From: Lachnospiraceae bacterium
GTDB taxonomy: Bacteria; Bacillota; Clostridia; Lachnospirales; Lachnospiraceae
Length of the DNA: 33,595 nt
Assembly: GCA_017526985.1 (NCBI GenBank)
Contig: JAFXQR010000129.1
Coordinates: forward strand, 1 to 33,595
Direction of reading: 5' to 3'
The notes below the pieces were generated by a model. That model did no database searches. It was not told where the DNA came from and was given only the letters and a program-made list of their open reading frames with translations. Made by a program: the position numbers and the translations under genes. This document shows, one piece after another, positions 1-7,592 of the stretch (positions within the stretch are counted from its first letter, which is position 1; every line of letters begins with the position of its first letter).

Positions 1-85
1 AGGTTCTGTCAAGGATGGCGGACGGTCTTTAAATTCTACAGTTAAAGTTATATCTCTATGAATTTTCCAATGTGCTTGCAAGACT

Positions 86-131
86 AAATTCCACTCTGTT
101 TTTGCTCAAAGCAAAGTGGAATTTACTTTTT
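86..131 (+). terminator. Stem-loop followed by a T-run
   Basis: Arms at 86-95 and 115-124 are perfect 10-bp complements around a 19-nt loop. On the plus strand the stem is followed by a T-run at 127-131, as in an intrinsic terminator for a gene lying to the left of the window. On the minus strand the same hairpin lies about 40 nt past the stop codon of the GGDEF gene, but without a good T-run. Positions 1-85 show no gene. Confidence 0.6.
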
Positions 132-164
132 CACTTCAGCTACTCTAATCCTTTCCCAATCGGA

Positions 165-1517
165 TCATCTTGTTTTCAGGATCAGCTCCATCATACGCGC
201 AAAATACAGCAGATCCGACATATCCGATTCCGACGGCCGGCATGCACTGTTGATAGCGTTCATGTAGATCACCTGCCCGGGTGTTCTGCTTTCCTTCATA
301 CGGTAGACCATCATAAAACGCAGCTGATTACTCTGCATATAGTCCCTGACCGCCTCCACCTTCACATCGGTGTAATCCTCCGTGATCTGAAGGAACAGAT
401 CGTTCTCATTATACAGATCCCCGATCGCATTCAAAAACGGAAAGGCCCGGGAGGTCAGACTCATTTTTTCCTCGGTATTGGGATCCTGGCGCACACCATA
501 ATGCGATGTCTCATTTCCGTCATAGACCACATGCAGCTCATCCAGATTATAGGCCATCACGATATTTCTCATGGCCACATGGATATTGGTGTTGTCCGTC
601 AGCAAAAAGTGGTCCATAAGATCCATGATCAAACGGTTTTTCATCTTCTCCGTATAGATCACCTTGGACTGTTGCGACACTACCTCACCCTTGCCGCGGA
701 TCTGTGCATGCACCTCCGGCGTATAGATGATATAGCGGTTACGGCCTTTTTCCTTGGCACGATAAAGCAGCTTATCGGTCAGAGTGAACAGTTCTTCATA
801 ATCATCCGAGTAGTCCGGATATAGGGTCACCCCGACGGAAATGGTGATATGCAGCGCATCCTCCATGGCCGCGTATTTCTGCTCAATGGATTCCCGCAGT
901 TCATTCATAACAACGCGCAGCGCCGATTTCTCATGGATCTGATCCAGTACAAGCATAAACTCATCGCCGCCGATCCGACCCACGCGACCGTTGCCGCCTA
1001 CGATATCCCGGATCATATGCGCCACATCGATGATGACTTCATCCCCTTTTTTATGACCAAGGGTATCATTGACACGCTTAAAATGATCGATATCCAGCAG
1101 TGAAAAATAGAAACCCCTGCCCGGATGCTCCACCATCTCGTGTGCATAATCGGTAATGGCCTGCTTGTTATACAATCCCGTCATGGGATCAAACACACTG
1201 GAATCCTTTACCTTACGAAAGGACTGGATATCTTCAAATTCCATACGGATCTGTCCGCTATCCTCATCTTCCTTTTGCAGATTGGCTGCATTCCAGTTCA
1301 GTTTTCCGGATGCGACACGCATGCGGAAACAGCAGAGATTTCCTTCTCCGGGATTTAAAGCAAACAGTGTATTTTTTAATAACAGCAGGTCCTGCGGTGG
1401 GATGATATCGTCTAATGACAGCAGACGATTCTGACCGATATACTCATAAAAAGCATCGTCTGCCTTTAAGATATAAAGATTATGATCCAACAAAAGCTGA
1501 TAGTTTTTTTCGCTCAT
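165..1517 (-). CDS. GGDEF-domain diguanylate cyclase with N- and C-terminal sensory-like regions
   Basis: A 450-residue protein expected to make the second messenger cyclic di-GMP from two GTP. The intact active-site motif GGDEF lies near residues 183-187, preceded by the usual FDPMTGLYNK and LDIDHFKRVND signatures at roughly 108-155. Residues 1-100 look PAS-like, and residues 270-450 form a second alpha/beta region that may be GAF-like; neither is assigned with certainty. The product-inhibition I-site (RxxD just before GGDEF) is absent: the matching residues read GGNG. No transmembrane segment is apparent, so it is probably cytoplasmic. The start has AAGGGA 8 nt upstream. It follows the spermidine-synthase-like gene by 107 bp; a TTGACA -35-like hexamer at 1596-1601 with only a weak -10 makes separate transcription possible. 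The cyclase assignment is firm; the input signal is unknown. Confidence 0.9.
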   Translation of the reverse strand: MSEKNYQLLLDHNLYILKADDAFYEYIGQNRLLSLDDIIPPQDLLLLKNTLFALNPGEGNLCCFRMRVASGKLNWNAANLQKEDEDSGQIRMEFEDIQSFRKVKDSSVFDPMTGLYNKQAITDYAHEMVEHPGRGFYFSLLDIDHFKRVNDTLGHKKGDEVIIDVAHMIRDIVGGNGRVGRIGGDEFMLVLDQIHEKSALRVVMNELRESIEQKYAAMEDALHITISVGVTLYPDYSDDYEELFTLTDKLLYRAKEKGRNRYIIYTPEVHAQIRGKGEVVSQQSKVIYTEKMKNRLIMDLMDHFLLTDNTNIHVAMRNIVMAYNLDELHVVYDGNETSHYGVRQDPNTEEKMSLTSRAFPFLNAIGDLYNENDLFLQITEDYTDVKVEAVRDYMQSNQLRFMMVYRMKESRTPGQVIYMNAINSACRPSESDMSDLLYFARMMELILKTR

Positions 1518-1624
1518 AAGCGTGTCCCTTCAAGATGCGCGTGAACAGTGTCAAAAAGATCCTCATAGCTTTATTTTCTTGTGTTTCACGGGATATGTCA
1601 AGGGGAATATCGATCCTATAAAGG

Positions 1625-3130
1625 TTATCTCCATGCAGCTTCGGCGCGGTTATAGTAGTCCATCAGGACCGGTTTGGTCAGGTGATTGATCTCCACATTT
1701 TCGGAGATCTCATCCTTTCCGAAACAAAACAGCGCTGCCACATTGTTCTCGGACAGATATCTGGTCTCCACATCAAAGGTGATGTTTTCAGACAGTTCCC
1801 GACGGCTGGCCATATTGAAGCCCCAATCGCCAAAAGCCGGCACTTCCAGGTGATACGGTTTTACCTGAAATCCTTCACTTTCGATGGTCTTATTGATGCA
1901 CCAGAAGGCATCCGTTGCGTAATACGGGCTGGTGGACTGGACGACCAGTACGCCATCCTCGCTTAATACACCGCCGCACATACGATAGAAAATATTGGAA
2001 TACAGTTTATTGAGAACTTCCGAATTGGGATCCGGCAGATCCACAATGATCAGATCATACTTGTCCGTACAATCCTCCAGATATTCATAGGCATCCATGG
2101 TATGTACCGTCAGTTTTTCCGAAGTGAGACTGTTCTGATTGATCTTTGTGATGTTTTCATTGGTACTGCAGATCCGGATCATCTCCGCATCCAGATCCAC
2201 CAGGTCGATATGCTTTACTTCATCATACTTCAGCACTTCACGAACTGCCATACCATCCCCTCCACCGAGGATCAGAACAGATTCCCGCTTGTCCAATTCG
2301 TTCATGGGCACATGCACCAGAGCCTCATGATAGCGATATTCATCCGCCGTGGAAAACTGCGTATTGCCATCGATGAACAGACGCACATCATCCTTATGCC
2401 TGGTCATTACGATCTTCTGATACTGGGTCTGTTCGATCAGAATGACTCTGTCCTGATACAAACCGCCCTCGATCTCATTGGAGATATTGTCCGCAAAGAC
2501 CATTCCAAACACCATCATCCCGGCAAGTCCGACCCCCAGGACGCGGTACAGATTGATATGCTTTACCCGCTCGCCAAACTTCCACATGATCAACAATGCC
2601 GCAATGATATTTAAGAGTCCGCACAAAAAAGATGTGGAAAAATAACCGAGTTTGGGAAGCAGGATCATCGGAAACGCGATCGCTCCGACCAAACCACCGA
2701 TGTAGTCAAAACTGAAAATCGAGGAGAGCGTCACTTTCAGATTGTTCTCATCCTGCTCGATGATGCGCGTCATGACCGGGATCTCCGCCCCCGCAAAGGT
2801 GCCGATGATGATGATCACGATATACATCACTACGGAATAGTTCTGTACATAGATATTGGCAAGAAAAAGGATCAGCGAACTGATGCCGCCGATCACACCG
2901 ATCCCCAGCTCGATCGTCACGAAAACATTGAACAGATGCTTGTTGAAAAACTTGGAAATGTACGCTCCGAGTCCCAGCGATGCCATATACAGACCGATGG
3001 TCACGGAATACTGCAGCGTACTGTTGCCCAAAAGGTAAGAACTGACGGCGCTGATGATCAGTTCATAGCACATAGAACACCCTGAAATGATCAGCGTCGT
3101 CAGCATTAAAAGCCTGTATTGTTTACTCAT
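1625..3130 (-). CDS. Membrane-embedded spermidine synthase-like aminopropyltransferase
   Basis: A 501-residue protein with two halves. Residues 1-215 hold about seven hydrophobic helices resembling a small transporter-like membrane domain. Residues 220-501 form a spermidine-synthase fold. Visible motifs are DEYRYHE (263-269), the nucleotide-binding GGGDG (289-293) and DLPDP (364-368), which supplies the acidic residues usual in the acceptor site. Soluble SpeE transfers the aminopropyl group of decarboxylated AdoMet to putrescine, and this membrane-fused form may do similar chemistry on an unknown acceptor. It is the last gene of the five-gene operon that starts with the zinc-finger gene, 37 bp after the DUF350 gene. 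The operon also contains a homologue of the enzyme that makes decarboxylated AdoMet. The ribosome binding site is modest (AAAGG). The fold is confident; the true substrate is inference. Confidence 0.85.
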   Translation of the reverse strand: MSKQYRLLMLTTLIISGCSMCYELIISAVSSYLLGNSTLQYSVTIGLYMASLGLGAYISKFFNKHLFNVFVTIELGIGVIGGISSLILFLANIYVQNYSVVMYIVIIIIGTFAGAEIPVMTRIIEQDENNLKVTLSSIFSFDYIGGLVGAIAFPMILLPKLGYFSTSFLCGLLNIIAALLIMWKFGERVKHINLYRVLGVGLAGMMVFGMVFADNISNEIEGGLYQDRVILIEQTQYQKIVMTRHKDDVRLFIDGNTQFSTADEYRYHEALVHVPMNELDKRESVLILGGGDGMAVREVLKYDEVKHIDLVDLDAEMIRICSTNENITKINQNSLTSEKLTVHTMDAYEYLEDCTDKYDLIIVDLPDPNSEVLNKLYSNIFYRMCGGVLSEDGVLVVQSTSPYYATDAFWCINKTIESEGFQVKPYHLEVPAFGDWGFNMASRRELSENITFDVETRYLSENNVAALFCFGKDEISENVEINHLTKPVLMDYYNRAEAAWR

Positions 3131-3167
3131 TTATACTGCCTTTACTCTTTAAGGATTGCCGGAGTGC

Positions 3168-3584
3168 TTACTGGATCACACCGCTTACAACAAACGCAAT
3201 CCCCAGAAAGATACCGAAAACCATCAGACCTGCTGCTTCGTTCTTCTGCAGGATCTCATCGTTCAGCTTGTACTTTTTGTTCAGGATGTCCACGGTAAAA
3301 TAGCCGATCACAAATGCAACGATACCAACTGCCGCATAAATTGCAGTGCTGATCACGCCCTGCAGCAGCTCCTGTGCTTCGGAACGCTCAAAGGAAATGA
3401 GTGCAGAACGGATAATGAAACCGAGTCCGGCATAGATACCTGCGGAAACCCAGCCAACTGCCTTGTTGCCTTCCTGGATCTCCTTCGGAAAATCTGCCGG
3501 ATGGATCAGGTCGATGATGAGATAACCAAGCATCATCGCTGCCAGTCCTACCACAAGATACACGAAAAGTTCCAATGCTACCAT
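3168..3584 (-). CDS. DUF350 family four-helix membrane protein
   Basis: A small, very hydrophobic protein of about 138 residues with four predicted membrane helices. They form two similar halves, each a pair of helices with a loop carrying acidic and lysine residues, a layout typical of DUF350. The molecular function is unknown. I placed the start at the ATG at 3584, because AAGGAGG lies 8 nt upstream; the in-frame TTG at 3590 would leave only 2 nt between the Shine-Dalgarno sequence and the start. It lies between the DUF4178 gene (69 bp upstream) and the spermidine-synthase-like gene (37 bp downstream) and is very probably co-transcribed with both. From memory, DUF350 genes recur beside polyamine-type genes and PspA-like envelope-stress genes, which suggests a role at the membrane. 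No PspA homologue is visible here. Confidence 0.8.
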   Translation of the reverse strand: MVALELFVYLVVGLAAMMLGYLIIDLIHPADFPKEIQEGNKAVGWVSAGIYAGLGFIIRSALISFERSEAQELLQGVISTAIYAAVGIVAFVIGYFTVDILNKKYKLNDEILQKNEAAGLMVFGIFLGIAFVVSGVIQ

Positions 3585-3653
3585 TTCCAAATCCTCCTTA
3601 AAATTGTTTGCGTATATATGTTTCCTGCTTTTTGTTTCATTCCACGGGTACTG

Positions 3654-4733
3654 CTATTTTCCTCCGCCGCTGGACGAACTCCTGCTGTTGATGCTGCTCT
3701 GTCTTACCGAGTTGGAATAGGAATCAAAGTAGCCGTTACCCACATTGTGGATGGTATCGCCGGAATAGGTCTTATAAGCTGACGGCGTATTTCCGAAACT
3801 GGACGAGTCTGCCGTATAGCCCGTCGAATAATAGTGACTGTGATACCATCTGGTGTTGGACGACGAGCTGCGGTACGGCTCATTGTCCGAAGTGTACGCA
3901 TACTTGCGGCTGGAGATCTGAACATATACTTTATCTTCCATTCCTTCCGGATGGTAGATCAGGCAGTATTCCTTCTTGGTCAGGATCGCAATGGTATCAT
4001 TCGATACATCATCTTTCTGCGTGACCGATTCGGTATAACCGTCGATACCGTTGATGATGTTCATCGCGACATTATCGGTGGTATCGTTTACTGTATACTC
4101 ATAAACATCTGCCTTTTGTTTTTCCTGTCCGGTGATCGATGTCACATAGGTATACAGGCTGGATTTATCCAGAAATTTCTTGATGGAATGGCTGTTGAAA
4201 AGTGATCCGATCGTACTTGCAAATGCCCCAAATAACCAAAACGCGATAAACAAGGCTACAAATACTTTGGCTCCGGCCCCGCTGCCATTTGAACGTTTGG
4301 CCGCTATCTCATCAAAACCGGTGACAACGATCTCGGTGGGCTCGATATAGTAACCATAAGAATACTCCGTACCGTCCTCCCAGATCTCTACCGATAATGT
4401 CTTTTCTTCGGATGCATCTTCAAACTCAACGAAGCCTGCCGTCTCACCGGGATCCACATCTACATAGCCGCCGTAGGACATAACCTTCTGCTTGCCCTCG
4501 TCCACCTTATGCCATTCCGGACCGATATTGCCCCGGATGTCATTGGCTGGAAACGACATGGAATACTCCTTATAAACATCGTCCACGGACAGCCAGAATT
4601 CCCCCTTGTTGGTCTGCAGACGGTATTCCTTCCAGCGCTTGTATCCGTCGTTCATATTGGCATACTCGATGAAGCCAATGACCTTGCATTCCAGATCCCG
4701 GATCCTAAGTTTTGTACCTACCCTGTAATCCAT
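3654..4733 (-). CDS. DUF4178 domain membrane protein
   Basis: A 359-residue protein. Residues 1-140 form a beta-rich DUF4178-like domain, beginning with the pattern of a short beta-barrel (GTKLRIRDLECKVIGFIEY) and rich in Tyr, Trp and Glu. One membrane helix lies at about 155-180. The C-terminal half (180-359) looks extracytoplasmic and ends in a low-complexity Ser/Tyr/Gly tail finishing in SSSSGGGK. Its function is unknown. It starts at an ATG with AAAGGAG directly upstream, 18 bp after speD. Its place between an AdoMet-decarboxylase homologue and a DUF350 protein argues for a membrane partner or sensor of this operon, but that is inference. Family assignment is by overall pattern and not by search. 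Confidence 0.75.
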   Translation of the reverse strand: MDYRVGTKLRIRDLECKVIGFIEYANMNDGYKRWKEYRLQTNKGEFWLSVDDVYKEYSMSFPANDIRGNIGPEWHKVDEGKQKVMSYGGYVDVDPGETAGFVEFEDASEEKTLSVEIWEDGTEYSYGYYIEPTEIVVTGFDEIAAKRSNGSGAGAKVFVALFIAFWLFGAFASTIGSLFNSHSIKKFLDKSSLYTYVTSITGQEKQKADVYEYTVNDTTDNVAMNIINGIDGYTESVTQKDDVSNDTIAILTKKEYCLIYHPEGMEDKVYVQISSRKYAYTSDNEPYRSSSSNTRWYHSHYYSTGYTADSSSFGNTPSAYKTYSGDTIHNVGNGYFDSYSNSVRQSSINSRSSSSGGGK

Positions 4734-4751
4734 CTCTTCTCCTTTAACCTA

Positions 4752-5093
4752 TTACTGATGATTCGATATATCACGCTCTACCAGCTGTGTTTTGACTTCT
4801 TTGGCTCCGAACAGCTCCTGCAGCATTTCCGAGATCCCTTCCAGCACCGTATCCGTACATGAAAAGATATCGACCGCCGCGTAGCCGTATTCCGGCCATG
4901 TGTGCACGGAAAAATGCGATGTGGTAATGACCGCGAAATAGGTCACGCCGATGGGTTCGAATTCGTGGATACATTCCTCCACGATCTCGGCTCCTACATA
5001 TTGGATTGCCTTGTGTGCGATCTCTTTGATGGCTTCGGGATCATCGATCACTTCCCCGCAGCCGTACAGATCCACCACCAGTTGCTTTGCCAT
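4752..5093 (-). CDS. speD: S-adenosylmethionine decarboxylase-like proenzyme (SpeD/SpeH family)
   Basis: At 113 residues it has the length of the short bacterial class of AdoMet decarboxylase, which cleaves itself to form a pyruvoyl cofactor and makes the aminopropyl donor for polyamine synthesis. The core SHFSVHTWPEYGYAAVDIF is present: candidate pyruvoyl Ser59, His64, and Cys79 at the expected spacing of +20 from the serine. Two positions differ from the textbook enzyme. The residue before the serine is Thr58 instead of Glu, and the position of the helper serine upstream reads Thr51. Self-processing or substrate use may therefore differ. The start has AAGGAG at a proper distance. It lies 12 bp after the zinc-finger gene and 18 bp before the DUF4178 gene. 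The family is sure; the classical activity is not. Confidence 0.85.
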   Translation of the reverse strand: MAKQLVVDLYGCGEVIDDPEAIKEIAHKAIQYVGAEIVEECIHEFEPIGVTYFAVITTSHFSVHTWPEYGYAAVDIFSCTDTVLEGISEMLQELFGAKEVKTQLVERDISNHQ

Positions 5094-5105
5094 TCCTCGT
5101 TCTCC

Positions 5106-5516
5106 TTACTTCTTACGGAACAGATCCGCCAGCCCCTGAAAAATACCGGCATTGCCTTTTTTCTGATCCTGCATCTGCGCCGCCAGTGTCTGCTCATAAC
5201 CGGCACCTCCGGTGGATGCATGAAGGGTTCCGTAATTATCCTTTGCCTCCGCCCGGTCCGCACTGCAGCCCCGGCATACCGTATCTTCCGAATGATTCAG
5301 ACAGCCGCAATAAGCGCACAGCCAGTCCGGCCCCTGCGATGTCTTCGCTGCTTCTTCCTGTGTCAGTGTTGCCGCCTGTGTATCGGTCGGCAGGTAAAAG
5401 GTGGTATCCGCCAGTCTGGCACCACCACACCCCGGGCATCGGTCAAAGCGCGCCCGGATACCTTTCTGTGCACAATAAGAGCAGTCCCACAATCCTTCAA
5501 TTCGACTGGAATCCAT
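5106..5516 (-). CDS. Small protein with two RanBP2-type zinc fingers
   Basis: A 136-residue soluble protein with two zinc-binding modules. The first is W10-x-C12-x2-C15 ... C27-x2-C30. The second is W65-x-C67-x2-C70-x3-N74-x6-C81-x2-C84, an exact match to the RanBP2 zinc-finger spacing. The first lacks the Asn. The linker and the C-terminal 50 residues are polar, with a final basic patch (DLFRKK). RanBP2-type fingers usually bind RNA or protein partners; what this one binds is unknown. It is the first gene of the polyamine-like operon, preceded by GGGGGTG about 6 nt before the ATG and by a plausible promoter at 5551-5579. It may act as a regulator or adaptor of the system, but this is only inferred from position. 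Confidence 0.75.
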   Translation of the reverse strand: MDSSRIEGLWDCSYCAQKGIRARFDRCPGCGGARLADTTFYLPTDTQAATLTQEEAAKTSQGPDWLCAYCGCLNHSEDTVCRGCSADRAEAKDNYGTLHASTGGAGYEQTLAAQMQDQKKGNAGIFQGLADLFRKK

Positions 5517-5550
5517 ATGATCACCCCCAAAACCTACGCCTTCAAAATAT

Positions 5551-5579
5551 ATAATATATCAAATCCGGCTGGGGAACAA
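5551..5579 (-). promoter_or_regulatory. Probable promoter of the zinc-finger/speD/DUF4178/DUF350/speE-like operon
   Basis: On the minus strand a TATTAT -10 (5551-5556) stands 17 nt from TTGTTC (5574-5579), which matches the -35 consensus only in TTG. The AT-rich stretch around the -10 and the absence of a better match in the 108-bp gap favour it as the operon promoter. Confidence 0.45.
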
Positions 5580-5589
5580 GAACTGTTTT

Positions 5590-5639
5590 GTAGCATTACC
5601 GCTACTGCAGGTTGCGGAACAAGCTTAGTTTTCCGCAAC
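5590..5639 (-). terminator. Two stem-loops at the end of the dehydratase gene
   Basis: A perfect 9-bp stem (5611-5619 with 5631-5639) encloses the TAA stop codon of the CapD-type gene in its loop. A second small stem (5590-5594 with 5601-5605) follows. There is no T-run, so this may be an mRNA-stabilising structure or an inefficient terminator instead of a classical intrinsic terminator. Confidence 0.4.
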
Positions 5640-7592
5640 TTTGTAAGTACCGACGATCTCTGCCACCTGCTGCCGGATATCGCCTTCTCCTTCGTATGCC
5701 GCACGCATCAGCGCCTCCAGCTGCGCAAGAAAGCGATCCTCATCAAAAGCGATAGGATTGCCGATATGGATCAGATGGTTCGGTGTGGTCTGCATGCCTT
5801 CCTCTTCCATCAGTTTTTCTTCATACATTTTTTCACCGGGACGCAGGCCGGTATATACGATCTTGATATCCTCATCCGGCCGCAGACCCGAGAGTTTGAT
5901 CAGGTTGCGCGCCAGAGTGTCGATCTTTACCGGGCTGCCCATATCCAGCACAAAGATCTCGCCGCCTTTTGCATAGGTGCCTGCCTGCAACACCAGGCTC
6001 ACGGCCTCAGGGATCGTCATAAAATAGCGGATGATGTCCGGATGTGTCACCGTCACCGGACCGCCATGCGCGATCTGTTCTTTGAACAAAGGTACCACGC
6101 TGCCATTGGAGCCAAGAACATTTCCGAAACGCACCGCAACAAATTCCGTCTGCGGTGTCTCCTTCAAAGCCGGTTCATCCCCTGTATGCATATGGGAATA
6201 CAGTGCCTTCAGATCTCCTGCCCGTCCTGCTTTGATCTTGGCATCAAAGGTCTGCACCACCATTTCACACAGACGCTTGGTCGCGCCCATCACATTGGTG
6301 GGATTCACCGCCTTGTCCGTACTGATCAGCACAAAGCGCTTCACACCGTAAGCCATAGCCGCATAGGCCGTCTTATAGGTACCGATGGCATTGTTCTTGA
6401 CCGCTTCCGCCGGGCTCATTTCCATCAGAGGCACATGCTTATGCGCTGCCGCATGATAGACGATCTCCGGACGGTATTTTGCAAATACTTCGTTCAGTCT
6501 TCTGGAATCCCGCACCGATCCGATCAGCACCGTGAGGTTCAGCTCCGGATGCTCCCGCAGCAGTTCCTGCTGGATCTCGTACGCATTGTTCTCATACACA
6601 TCAAAAATGATGAGTTCCTTCGGATCATGCTTTGCCACCTGACGGCACAACTCCGAACCGATGGATCCGCCGCCCCCGGTCACCATGATACGCTTGCCAC
6701 TGATAAAATCATAGATCTCCTGCATCTCCACACGGATGGGATCGCGTCCCAGCAGATCTTCGATGGACACATCCTTCAGATCACGGACCGTGATATTCTC
6801 TTCTTCCACGATCTGATACATCCCGCGCAGAAGCTTTAAGCTGCAGTCGGTTTCCTTACAGATATTTAAGATATCACGGATTGCCTCAGCGCTGGCCGAC
6901 GGGATCGCGATATAGATCTTCTCGATATTGTACTTTTTACAGTTATTCAGAATATCGTCCCGGCCGCCCACAATAGGTACGCCGTCTATGGAACGGTTCC
7001 ATGTATTGGCATCGTCATCGATAATGCATGCCACGCGGTCATTGCCGGATGCAAAGCGGTTCATATCATGCAGGATCGCACGCCCCGCACTACCGGCGCC
7101 GATCAGCATGACCGGGTGATACTCGGCAGAATTCTTCAACTGATGTCCCTTGGCCAGCAGCACAAAACGATAAGAAAAACGGGCAGCCAGCACCATCAGG
7201 AACTGGATCATGATGCCGACCGGATAGTAAGACCAGGGCATACGCCAGTATTCCGGGGAATTCAGAAGTACGGAAACACAGGCCCCAACGGTATGGATCA
7301 CAAATGTGATGCCCGTGGCCAGCACGATCCGCTCCAGCTCCATAAAGCTGGCATATCGCCACATCGCCTTATACAGGCCGCACTTCCAGAAGATCAAAAG
7401 TGCCAGGATCATATAGATGGGTGTAAAGTGCACATACGCATCGATATAATCCTTCTCGATCATACTGATACGGCAGTCAAAACGCAGCCAGAGCGCAAGA
7501 AAATAAGACAGATTCAGCACGATGGCATCATAAACCACCAGTGCAACTGCCACAAACTGCCAATGTTGGATTTTTCTTTTTTGCGTTGCCAT
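5625..7592 (-). CDS. CapD/WbpM-type membrane nucleotide-sugar 4,6-dehydratase
   Basis: A 655-residue protein. The first 150 residues hold four membrane helices. A first Rossmann-like domain follows (GAGSAG, 165-170), then the catalytic SDR-type domain with the NAD-binding motif GGGGSIGSE (306-314). The active site shows STDKA (424-428) and M435-x3-K439: methionine replaces the usual Tyr of YxxxK, as in the large membrane-bound UDP-GlcNAc 4,6-dehydratases (FlaA1, PglF and WbpM types). The expected product is a UDP-4-keto-6-deoxy-sugar for capsule, O-antigen-like polymer or glycoprotein synthesis. Its ATG overlaps the stop codon of cysE by one base (TAATG), so translation is coupled. No other polysaccharide genes lie nearby. 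The substrate is inferred from the family. Confidence 0.88.
   Translation of the reverse strand: MATQKRKIQHWQFVAVALVVYDAIVLNLSYFLALWLRFDCRISMIEKDYIDAYVHFTPIYMILALLIFWKCGLYKAMWRYASFMELERIVLATGITFVIHTVGACVSVLLNSPEYWRMPWSYYPVGIMIQFLMVLAARFSYRFVLLAKGHQLKNSAEYHPVMLIGAGSAGRAILHDMNRFASGNDRVACIIDDDANTWNRSIDGVPIVGGRDDILNNCKKYNIEKIYIAIPSASAEAIRDILNICKETDCSLKLLRGMYQIVEEENITVRDLKDVSIEDLLGRDPIRVEMQEIYDFISGKRIMVTGGGGSIGSELCRQVAKHDPKELIIFDVYENNAYEIQQELLREHPELNLTVLIGSVRDSRRLNEVFAKYRPEIVYHAAAHKHVPLMEMSPAEAVKNNAIGTYKTAYAAMAYGVKRFVLISTDKAVNPTNVMGATKRLCEMVVQTFDAKIKAGRAGDLKALYSHMHTGDEPALKETPQTEFVAVRFGNVLGSNGSVVPLFKEQIAHGGPVTVTHPDIIRYFMTIPEAVSLVLQAGTYAKGGEIFVLDMGSPVKIDTLARNLIKLSGLRPDEDIKIVYTGLRPGEKMYEEKLMEEEGMQTTPNHLIHIGNPIAFDEDRFLAQLEALMRAAYEGEGDIRQQVAEIVGTYKVAEN

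Noticed and set aside
4902..6839. Long open frame of 645 codons on the plus strand
   Set aside because: It runs antisense over speD, the zinc-finger gene and the CapD-type gene, all of which have clear family motifs and ribosome binding sites on the minus strand. The translation is His/Arg/Ile-rich with no recognisable domain.
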